From UBA1557 sp041675185 (lineage in GTDB: Bacteria; Patescibacteriota; Patescibacteriia; Magasanikbacterales; UBA922), in NCBI GenBank assembly GCA_041675185.1, contig JBAYUH010000028.1, forward strand, positions 1 through 9,831: a stretch of 9,831 nt of DNA. The letters run 5' to 3'. The notes under the pieces are model-generated. The model had not been told where the DNA came from, did no database searches, and saw only the letters and a list, made by a program, of their open reading frames with translations. Position 1 is the first letter of the stretch. Each line of letters opens with the position of its first letter. Both the position numbers and the translations under genes were made by a program. Positions 1 through 5,441 of the stretch are shown piece by piece.

Positions 1-712
1 AATCTCTTAAATTTGCTTGTTTTGTTTTGAGGAATTTTTTCAAACTAATATCGTCACTTTCTCTAGTTTTAATATTTTCGTTTATTATTTCGTCATTAAA
101 TATTTGAGTTATTTCTTTTTCAAAACAATCAGCGACATACATTTTTCTGCTACCATGAAAACTTTTAGAGTTCCCCCTAAAATTTATTATTTTATTTTTA
201 ATTTCTTCATATTTATCAATATTTATTAGTTGCAGAAAAAATAAAGCTATTTCAGTTTTAGACAAACCTCCCAAATCATTAATTAATCTTAATAATTCTA
301 AATAAGGTTTTACCTTAAATTCTATATGTTTTGATTGAGTATGATATGGCGAAGGCAATTGAAATTTTAAAAGTTGCCTTGTGAATGTTTCATCTAATCT
401 TTGTTCTTCTAAAAGCTTGCTCCCTATCTCTGTGAGTTGTACAGTTGGTTTTAAATCAACAAATCCTAAAGCCTTTGGAGCTCTTGTAATTCTATCTCTT
501 GCTGCTAAATCTGGGGTAGAGGGATACGATTCGCCTTCGTAAAATTCAGATTCAAATAATTTATCAAAAAAAGCTATCTGTAAATCCTTGTTTCCAGACC
601 ATGTAGAATTTGAAAAATTACTCGTCAAGATACTAATCTCTGGAATAATTTTTTCTAGAGTTCTAGGCGATGTAAAGCCAAATAATGTTTTAGTTTTAGT
701 TAAGTTAGCCAT
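1..712 (-). CDS. AlwI/BstNBI-family type IIS restriction endonuclease, N-terminal part (cut by window edge)
   Basis: The frame is open from an ATG at 712 to the left edge (237 codons), so the C-terminus is missing. The protein resembles the N-terminal DNA-recognition part of the AlwI family (nicking enzyme N.BstNBI, PleI, MlyI, AlwI), recalled by eye: SPR at residues 15-17 followed by EKIIPE, ARDRITRAPKALGFV at 71-85, LTEIG at 93-97, RQLLKFQLPSPYH at 112-124, and GGLSK with IALF at 148-158. These enzymes bind short asymmetric sites and cut a few bases away, with the nuclease domain at the C-terminus, outside this window. Cleavage competence therefore cannot be judged. The gene starts 7 bases after the methyltransferase stop, so the two are probably co-transcribed with the methylase first. 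A weak GGGA lies about 12 bases before the start. The family call is fairly secure; the recognition site is unknown. Confidence 0.82.
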   Translation of the reverse strand, partial: MANLTKTKTLFGFTSPRTLEKIIPEISILTSNFSNSTWSGNKDLQIAFFDKLFESEFYEGESYPSTPDLAARDRITRAPKALGFVDLKPTVQLTEIGSKLLEEQRLDETFTRQLLKFQLPSPYHTQSKHIEFKVKPYLELLRLINDLGGLSKTEIALFFLQLINIDKYEEIKNKIINFRGNSKSFHGSRKMYVADCFEKEITQIFNDEIINENIKTRESDDISLKKFLKTKQANLRD

Positions 713-719
713 ATTGTTT

Positions 720-1517
720 TTATTCCCAATAAATTTTTTCTTCAATTGCTGAAGATTTTGGTTGTAAAATATCTTCATTGCAATCAATAAACGAGTTTAT
801 TCTATTTTTTGATATATCAAAGGATTCATCTGATATATCACAACCTATGTAATTACAATTGTTTTTTATTGTTGCAATAGCAGAAGAAGCACTACCCATA
901 AATGGATCACAAATTGTAAAATCTTTTTTTGGTTCTGTACTTGCATAAATCATTGCTTGAAAAACTTCTACAGGTTTTTGAGTTGGATATTTAGAGCTAT
1001 GAATACGTTTAAATCTCCAAATATCAGGGAAAGTGCGATTTCTTATTTTTCTTGTATTCCCATTTGTTCCAAAAATAATATATTCATGTCTTCTTCTAAA
1101 ATAATGCCCCATCCCTATATTAACTTTGTCCCATGTAATTAAGTTTTTTACTTCAAAATACTTTCTAACAATTGCCCCAAGTGTTAGCAAAGAATAAGAA
1201 TCGAACATTATATAAATATGTCCTGTTTCTTTTTTTAAAACTCTTTTACACTCTGATAGAAACAAGGCATAGTTTTCTTCTGTATCTTCAAACTCAGAAA
1301 ACCACTTACCATTTGTTTTTCCTTTTTCAGAATATTTTCCAACTATCCTTCCTTGTCCTAATTTTAATTTATTATTCATTCCAGAATACGCAGGATCTGT
1401 TGCAATAATATCTACACTTTCATCTGGTAAGGATTTTAAAAAATTAATAGCATCATCTACAAAAATAGACACATTATTTTTCCCATTGTTAAATTGTCTT
1501 TCAAACTTTTTTTTCAT
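720..1517 (-). CDS. Beta-class site-specific DNA methyltransferase of the restriction-modification pair
   Basis: A 265-residue DNA methylase of the N4/N6 type (PF01555-like) that should protect host DNA from the adjacent endonuclease. Catalytic motif IV is DPAY at residues 41-44 (usually DPPY, so the second Pro is Ala). The probable target-recognition stretch follows at about 125-175. Motif X begins at YPTQKP (177-182), motif I is DPFMGSASS (204-212), and the Asp of motif II is in YIGCDI (223-228). The order IV, target region, X, I, II marks the beta class. DPxY favours N6-adenine over N4-cytosine, but this is not certain. The start ATG at 1517 has AGG seven bases upstream, the clearest ribosome binding site in the window. 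It precedes the endonuclease by 7 bases. Type IIS systems with asymmetric sites usually need methylation of both strands, yet only one methylase is visible here. Confidence 0.9.
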   Translation of the reverse strand: MKKKFERQFNNGKNNVSIFVDDAINFLKSLPDESVDIIATDPAYSGMNNKLKLGQGRIVGKYSEKGKTNGKWFSEFEDTEENYALFLSECKRVLKKETGHIYIMFDSYSLLTLGAIVRKYFEVKNLITWDKVNIGMGHYFRRRHEYIIFGTNGNTRKIRNRTFPDIWRFKRIHSSKYPTQKPVEVFQAMIYASTEPKKDFTICDPFMGSASSAIATIKNNCNYIGCDISDESFDISKNRINSFIDCNEDILQPKSSAIEEKIYWE

Positions 1518-1549
1518 AAACTTACCTATTTTGAGATAAAACTATTTGT

Positions 1550-1579
1550 AGTATATAAATATTTCTCTTGTTTATTCAA
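1550..1579 (-). promoter_or_regulatory. Candidate sigma70-type promoter for the restriction-modification pair
   Basis: On the minus strand TTGAAT (1579-1574) is followed by an 18-base spacer and TATACT (1555-1550). Transcription would start near 1543, about 25 bases before the methyltransferase ATG. The prediction rests on pattern alone. Confidence 0.45.
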
Positions 1580-1715
1580 TTTATAATAAATCGTTTTCGG
1601 AGCGATAGTGGAGAAAACACCTTTTACCCCCTCTTTAAAAATTAAAAAAATCAAATTCCTTATTTCTTAAAGCCCACCAAAAACATTTTAAAAACAAATT
1701 TTTCAAAAATATGTC

Positions 1716-1832
1716 GCCTAACGTTCCAGAATATGCGATGTTTGACAGCGGTATAATATGCACGGAGGGCAACCGCTGGCAAATATGGGTGTAGCGACCA
1801 ACGGGAGCGAAACCGCATATTCTGTGTTAGAC
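1716..1832 (-). other. attC: attC-like integron recombination site
   Basis: Read on the minus strand, the 117-base element starts with GTCTAAC (1832-1826, fits RYYYAAC) and ends with GTTAGGC (1722-1716, fits GTTRRRY). Just inside are perfectly complementary 11-base arms, CGCATATTCTG at 1814-1824 and CAGAATATGCG at 1727-1737 on the plus strand. They are separated from the core boxes by 1 and 4 bases. A further hairpin, CAGCGGT (1746-1752) with ACCGCTG (1772-1778), lies in the centre. Core boxes, inner L boxes, a variable centre and a length within the 57-141 base range all match integron attC sites. On the minus strand it directly follows the small membrane gene, as attC follows the gene in a cassette. 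The branched centre and unequal spacers are less typical, and no integrase is in the window. Confidence 0.62.
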
Positions 1833-2082
1833 GAAGTGGCCGCCTCTATTTTTCCGAAATCTGATCTATTTTTTTAGAAAGATCGTTTAATTTTTTCCCT
1901 ACATCATCGAGTGATGCCACAGTCTTGTTAGAATTCCTGATCAATCTAACGACTAAAAAAATAACACCTACAAAAACTACCAGATTTAGTACCTGCCAAA
2001 AGACTAATCCCCATGATATTGTTACTTGTTCCATATAATAATGATTAAAAGAATAAAATAGAGGCGGAAATTTTGTCTAACA
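1825..2082. repeat. Composite inverted repeat flanking the small membrane gene
   Basis: The left arm (1825-1852) is TGTTAGAC, 7 bases, CCGCCTCTATTTT. The right arm (2055-2082) is AAAATAGAGGCGG, 7 bases, GTCTAACA. Both the 8-base and 13-base blocks are exact reverse complements with identical 7-base spacing, while the spacers differ (GAAGTGG versus AAATTTT). The outer blocks coincide with the attC-like core boxes. The inner left block overlaps the stop codon of the small gene. Confidence 0.85.
1846..2034 (-). CDS. Small single-pass membrane protein with a C-terminal coiled-coil segment
   Basis: A 62-residue protein of unknown function. Residues about 8-32 form one hydrophobic helix (from WGLVFWQ to VVRLI). 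Residues 33-62 are polar and amphipathic, with a heptad-like spacing of hydrophobics (VASLDDVGKKLNDLSKKI). The layout recalls the N-terminus of ATP synthase subunit b or small holin-like or scaffold proteins, but nothing identifies it. The ATG at 2034 lacks a Shine-Dalgarno sequence, like most starts in this window. The stop TAG (1848-1846) lies inside an inverted repeat whose partner is 21-33 bases upstream of the start. The gene is bounded by an attC-like site downstream and a half attC upstream, so it is probably a cassette gene. The frame is short but has sensible membrane-protein composition. Confidence 0.6.
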   Translation of the reverse strand: MEQVTISWGLVFWQVLNLVVFVGVIFLVVRLIRNSNKTVASLDDVGKKLNDLSKKIDQISEK

Positions 2083-2096
2083 CCCGTTATACGAAC
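2075..2096 (-). other. Half attC-like site (right half only)
   Basis: On the minus strand GTTCGTATAACGG leads into GTTAGAC (2081-2075), resembling the L' and R' boxes that end an attC site. The complementary left half was sought at higher coordinates up to 2270 and not found. The site therefore looks truncated, or it may be an attI-like boundary. Confidence 0.42.
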
Positions 2097-2184
2097 TCCT
2101 TAAAATAATTGCTAAAATATGCTATTATTTTTTATAAACTTGAATCCATAAACAAGTTATGAATACAATTTTGACTTTGATTAC

Positions 2185-2214
2185 ATTATACACTTGGATA
2201 CTTGAGTTTTGCAA
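2185..2214 (-). promoter_or_regulatory. Candidate promoter upstream of the small membrane gene
   Basis: On the minus strand TTGCAA (2214-2209), an 18-base spacer and TATAAT (2190-2185) form a good sigma70-like pair. Transcription from about 2178 would cross the half attC site and reach the small gene after roughly 145 bases. That is comparable to a cassette promoter outside the first cassette. Confidence 0.4.
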
Positions 2215-2230
2215 GTTTTTGGTTAGAAAC

Positions 2231-2256
2231 AAAATCGTCTCTGGTAAGACGATTTT
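2231..2256. terminator. Bidirectional intrinsic terminator after the glycoside hydrolase gene
   Basis: A 9-base perfect stem, AAAATCGTC (2231-2239) with GACGATTTT (2248-2256), has an 8-base loop. It is flanked by a long T run on the plus side and TTTTGTTT on the minus side. It lies 13 bases beyond the glycoside hydrolase stop and should end that minus-strand transcript. Confidence 0.75.
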
Positions 2257-2269
2257 TTTATTTTTAAAT

Positions 2270-4102
2270 TTAATTTAGCTTCCAATCTACAGGCAACGTC
2301 CCTGTAAAAGGAAAAAATCCAAATAAAACATCTGCCACTCCTTGACCTTCACTTCCAGGAAGCCAAGATGCGACGACAGCATCCCAATCGTTGACATATT
2401 TTTTGATGTCTAGTGGTCGACCTGAAACTATAATAACAACTATTTTTTTGCTTTTTGCTTTTACTTTTTTTATGGTTGCTAGATCTTCAGGGCTCAAACT
2501 AGGATTAGCATTGTCGCCCCAACCTTCGGCATAAGGTTTTTCACCCACCACAGCAATGCCGACATCTGCCAGACTATCGTTTGTAGTGAAATCGCCAGTT
2601 TTGTTGTATTCCACTTTTGTATCTTTGGAAACTGTATTTTTTAGGGCTTCTAAAATAGTCGTCCCTACAATACCATAATTACCATCTATACCTTGCCATT
2701 CTGTTGTCCAACCACCAGCTTGACGACCTAGATTGTCGGCTGATTCTCCGCCGACTATAATTTTTTTGGTTGAAGTAGATAGTGGTAAGATAGATTCATT
2801 ATTTTTCAATAATACTTGAGATTTGCGAACTGCTTCTCGAGCCAACTCTCGGTGTTCTGTACTACCAATAACAGACAATCCTTCTAGTGTTGCTTCAGGA
2901 CGATCAAACAATCCTGTCTCGAATTTTACTTTCAAAATTCTTTTTACAGCATCGTCTACTCGTTCTTGTGTAATGTCGCCATTGTCCAAGGCTATCTGCA
3001 TGTTTGTCAAAAAAGTTTTGTATTCGAAAGGAGTCATTATCATATCGATACCGGCATTCACGGCTCTGACCAGTGAATTATATTTGCTTGTTTCAATTTC
3101 ATAAACACCATACCAATCTGAAACCACAAAGCCAGAAAATTTTAACTCGTTTTTCAGTATTTCTGTCAAAAGATGATAGTTATCAGAATTTATTTTTCCT
3201 TGCCAGCTACCAGTACTCACCATAATGACTTGTGCTCCACCAGTGATAGCTTCTTGAAAAGGAGGTAGATGAATTTCGCGCAAAGTTTTTTCGTCAAGAG
3301 TTATATTTCCTTCTTCTACTTTGAAGTTTGGGTTGCGAGATGTGCCATATTCCATACTTCCACCACCAATAAAATGTTTGGGATTGGCCAAGACTTGAAA
3401 ATAACCATTGGTTGAATCTTGTGTCCCTTGCAAATAAGCTAATCCAAGTTTTGCTACATTGGCTGTATCTGAACCAAATGTTTCGTATGTTTTACCCCAG
3501 CGTATATCTTTTACAACATCAAGATTTGGAGCAAAATTCCAATAAATCCCAGTCGCAGCCATTTCCTCGGCAGTTGCTTGTCCAATTCTTTTTACCAAAT
3601 CAGCATCTCTAGTAGCGCCCAACCCAATAAAATGAGGGAAAATAGTAGCTCCAAGTACATTGCCATGTCCATGGATAGCATCAATACCATACAAAAGGGG
3701 AATGCCAAGACAAGTATCTTTGGCAGCTGCTTGAAAATTGTTGGCCATCTCTAGCCAAGCTTGAGGTGTATCTTCTTTTGGTCCTGCTCCGCCACCGCTC
3801 AATAGTGCACCTAAATTATATTTTGTAATATTATTGATACTACCAATACTGTTTTTTTCAATCAAAACCATTTGTCCTAATTTTTCTGTGATAGTCATTC
3901 TGTTCACCAAGTCAGTAACTCTTTCGTCAATAGACAATTTTGGATTTTGATAAGGAAGATTTGTTTGGTGGCAATTATTATTTTTGTCGTCAGATCTAAT
4001 GGGAAGTGATAATTTGATAAAAATAAAAACTGGCACACTAATTAGGAATAGGGCTATTATTAAAAACATAGTTGATTTTTGGTGATGAAAATTTAGACGC
4101 AT
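2270..4102 (-). CDS. Membrane-anchored glycoside hydrolase family 3 (ExoI-type beta-glucosidase/exo-beta-glucanase)
   Basis: This 610-residue enzyme should remove beta-linked glucose (or a related sugar) from the ends of glucans or oligosaccharides outside the membrane. Residues 11-32 are a hydrophobic signal-anchor without an obvious lipobox. The N-terminal barrel carries GIDAIHGHGNVLGATIFPH (139-157, sugar-binding D141), RWG (201-203), PKHF (241-244) and the nucleophile D329 in GFVVSDW. The second domain has GGWTTEWQG (463-471) and the likely acid/base E526 in GEKPYAEGWGD. These motifs match barley ExoI-type enzymes closely and differ from NagZ, which lacks the second domain. The protein stops at TGTLPVDWKLN, about 20-30 residues earlier than relatives usually do, without touching catalytic motifs. 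It is a single-gene unit with its own terminator and a divergent promoter region. Substrate preference cannot be read from the sequence. Confidence 0.93.
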   Translation of the reverse strand: MRLNFHHQKSTMFLIIALFLISVPVFIFIKLSLPIRSDDKNNNCHQTNLPYQNPKLSIDERVTDLVNRMTITEKLGQMVLIEKNSIGSINNITKYNLGALLSGGGAGPKEDTPQAWLEMANNFQAAAKDTCLGIPLLYGIDAIHGHGNVLGATIFPHFIGLGATRDADLVKRIGQATAEEMAATGIYWNFAPNLDVVKDIRWGKTYETFGSDTANVAKLGLAYLQGTQDSTNGYFQVLANPKHFIGGGSMEYGTSRNPNFKVEEGNITLDEKTLREIHLPPFQEAITGGAQVIMVSTGSWQGKINSDNYHLLTEILKNELKFSGFVVSDWYGVYEIETSKYNSLVRAVNAGIDMIMTPFEYKTFLTNMQIALDNGDITQERVDDAVKRILKVKFETGLFDRPEATLEGLSVIGSTEHRELAREAVRKSQVLLKNNESILPLSTSTKKIIVGGESADNLGRQAGGWTTEWQGIDGNYGIVGTTILEALKNTVSKDTKVEYNKTGDFTTNDSLADVGIAVVGEKPYAEGWGDNANPSLSPEDLATIKKVKAKSKKIVVIIVSGRPLDIKKYVNDWDAVVASWLPGSEGQGVADVLFGFFPFTGTLPVDWKLN

Positions 4103-4170
4103 ATATTAGTTTATTTTTTTTAGTTATTTTCCATGTTTCATATATTACTTCTATTGACTATCATATTTAA

Positions 4171-4199
4171 ATACTACACTAAGTTACACACAATTACAA
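4171..4199 (-). promoter_or_regulatory. Candidate promoter for the glycoside hydrolase
   Basis: On the minus strand TTGTAA (4199-4194), a 17-base spacer and TAGTAT (4176-4171) predict a start near 4164 and a leader of about 60 bases. The region is very AT-rich, so chance matches are likely. Confidence 0.35.
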
Positions 4200-4262
4200 T
4201 CATTGACTACGAAAAATATTATTGGTACTTATCAACAAGTTTGTTTTTATTTCGTTTATACT

Positions 4263-4292
4263 TTGTACAAAATTTTATTTTTGTGTTATAAT
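4263..4292 (+). promoter_or_regulatory. Promoter of the SIMPL-domain gene, with extended -10
   Basis: TTGTAC (4263-4268), an 18-base spacer and a perfect TATAAT (4287-4292) preceded by TG one base upstream (4284-4285) form a convincing extended -10 promoter. The predicted start near 4299 leaves a leader of about 25 bases without a Shine-Dalgarno sequence. Confidence 0.55.
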
Positions 4293-4323
4293 ATATTTAT
4301 CTAAATAATTTAATTTCAAAAAT

Positions 4324-5241
4324 ATGCCTGTCAAAAAAAATGTTTCTACACCTAGTAGAAATACAATGAGCTCTATGTCTGGTATACCTACAATGTCTTC
4401 TTCTTTGGGAGAAAAACATGATTGTTGTCATGGACATTTTGGTATGGGACATGGTAGTTGCAAAAATTCTAGTTCTCATTTTGGTCACAAACTAATAAAA
4501 ACATTTTTTGGTATTTTGTTAGTTTATATTATAATTTTTGTTGGTTCTCTTATTCGCAACGAAATTAGAAAATATGATTTTATCGGCGTTGCACCTACCA
4601 ATATTACTGATCGTCAATTGAATATTTCTGCTGAAGGTACTGTAGATGTAAAACCAAATGTTAGTAAAATAACTGTTGGTAACAATTTACGAGAAGCTAC
4701 TTCACAAGAAGCTAGTACTAAAAATGACAAACTTATTGCTGATTTTGTAACAAAAGTAAAAGCTTTGGGTGTGGATGTTGCTGATATCAAGACAGAATCA
4801 CCAAGTATGTATCCAGAATATACTTATAAGGATGATGGTACCAATATATTGGTTGGTTATAATGTTAGTCAAAATGTTACAATCAAAGTCAGAGACAATG
4901 TAGAAAAAGCTGGCAAAGTAGTTGCTATTGCTGGAGAAGTAGGTTTGAATACTATTGGTGGTATAGAATCTACTATAGATGATACTGAAATTTATTTAGA
5001 ACAAGCTCGTCAGCAAGCTGTTGCCAAAGCAAAAGTAAAGGCTATAGAATTAGCAAATATGCTAGGTGTTCGTCTAGACGGAGTAGTAACTTATAGTGAG
5101 TATGTACCAGATTCTTACCCTCTTTACTCTAAGACAATGGCTATGGATTATGGTATGGGAATGGGTGGTGGTATTCCAACTATTGAGCCAGGAACTACTG
5201 AAGTAAAAATGGATGTTAGTATTACATACAAGATAAAATAA
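4324..5241 (+). CDS. SIMPL-domain (DUF541/YggE-like) membrane protein with His/Cys-rich N-terminus
   Basis: A 305-residue protein in three parts. Residues 1-56 are Ser/Met-rich and contain nine His or Cys between 32 and 55 (H32, C34, C35, H36, H38, H43, C46, H52, H55), which looks like a metal-binding tail. Residues about 57-78 are a single transmembrane helix (FFGILLVYIIIFVGSLI) followed by RNEIRK. Residues about 97-305 are a SIMPL domain: LNISAEGTVDVKPNVSKITVG near its start, GYNVSQNVTIKVR in the middle, the helix ARQQAVAKAKVKAIELANMLGV, and the terminal strand VKMDVSITYK. The charge pattern places the domain outside the membrane. SIMPL proteins (BP26/OMP28, YggE) are linked to stress and envelope functions, with no firm biochemical activity known to me. 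The gene has its own promoter and terminator. The ATG at 4324 has no Shine-Dalgarno sequence. Confidence 0.88.
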   Translation: MPVKKNVSTPSRNTMSSMSGIPTMSSSLGEKHDCCHGHFGMGHGSCKNSSSHFGHKLIKTFFGILLVYIIIFVGSLIRNEIRKYDFIGVAPTNITDRQLNISAEGTVDVKPNVSKITVGNNLREATSQEASTKNDKLIADFVTKVKALGVDVADIKTESPSMYPEYTYKDDGTNILVGYNVSQNVTIKVRDNVEKAGKVVAIAGEVGLNTIGGIESTIDDTEIYLEQARQQAVAKAKVKAIELANMLGVRLDGVVTYSEYVPDSYPLYSKTMAMDYGMGMGGGIPTIEPGTTEVKMDVSITYKIK

Positions 5242-5255
5242 TCAATCAAAATTAG

Positions 5256-5283
5256 ACAGCCTTTCCTAAAGGCTGTTTTTTTT
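5256..5283 (+). terminator. Intrinsic terminator of the SIMPL-domain gene
   Basis: A 9-base perfect stem, ACAGCCTTT (5256-5264) with AAAGGCTGT (5268-5276), has a 3-base loop and is followed by a run of eight T. It lies 14 bases after the stop codon and separates this gene from the enolase unit. Confidence 0.9.
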
Positions 5284-5294
5284 GTATAATAGAG

Positions 5295-5338
5295 AAAGGC
5301 TAGAAAAGCTTAAAATGCCAAAAAGGCTAGAAAGGCTT
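5295..5338 (+). repeat. Short direct repeat in the enolase upstream region
   Basis: AAAGGCTAGAAAAGCTT (5295-5311) recurs at 5322-5338 with one change (A to G), 27 bases apart. Both copies share the AAAGGCT core with the preceding terminator stem, so they may be duplicated terminator-derived sequence or a protein-binding repeat. Confidence 0.6.
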
Positions 5339-5350
5339 TATTATTTATAT

Positions 5351-5381
5351 TTGTATTTATCTCAATTTATTTTTATATAAT
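5351..5381 (+). promoter_or_regulatory. Candidate enolase promoter
   Basis: TTGTAT (5351-5356) and a perfect TATAAT (5376-5381) are separated by 19 bases, slightly longer than ideal. A second TATAAT at 5285-5290 overlaps the terminator T run and is further from the gene. Either could serve the enolase. Confidence 0.35.
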
Positions 5382-5409
5382 TTGTTATCAGAATTAATTG
5401 ACTAATAAT

Positions 5410-5439
5410 CTAATAAACCAATTAACTAATAAACCAATT
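5410..5439 (+). repeat. Tandem 14-base repeat immediately before the enolase start
   Basis: CTAATAAACCAATT occurs at 5410-5423 and again at 5426-5439, a 16-base period ending two bases before the ATG at 5442. It occupies the place where a ribosome binding site is expected, and none is visible there. It could be an operator, a translation enhancer or simple duplication. Confidence 0.75.
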
Positions 5440-5441
5440 TT

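Larger units (their letters stand above)
1518..1845. other. Intergenic region upstream of the methyltransferase
   Basis: These 328 bases between the methyltransferase and the small membrane gene hold a candidate promoter (1550-1579) and the attC-like structure (1716-1832), listed separately. Between them, 1580-1715 is AT-rich with a short C-rich run near 1626-1631. A weak inverted pair GTTTTC/GAAAAC lies near 1592-1618. I see no convincing gene in that stretch. Confidence 0.6.

Noticed and set aside
957..1408. Plus-strand reading frames opposite the methyltransferase
   Set aside because: They are low-complexity antisense shadows of a gene with clear motifs, and have no start signal or recognisable product.
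2231..2256. Riboswitch or small RNA at the hairpin
   Set aside because: A simple 9-base stem with flanking T runs right after a stop codon is fully explained as an intrinsic terminator.
2097..2270. Search for the missing left half of the second attC-like site
   Set aside because: No copy of GTTCGTATAACG exists on the plus strand here. GTTAGAA near 2222 does not fit GTTRRRY. The site is reported as a half only.
2823..3612. Plus-strand frames inside the glycoside hydrolase gene
   Set aside because: They are antisense shadows of a well-conserved GH3 enzyme.
4153..4210. ATTGACTA repeated twice in the divergent promoter region as an operator
   Set aside because: Only eight bases are shared, in very AT-rich sequence, so chance recurrence is likely.
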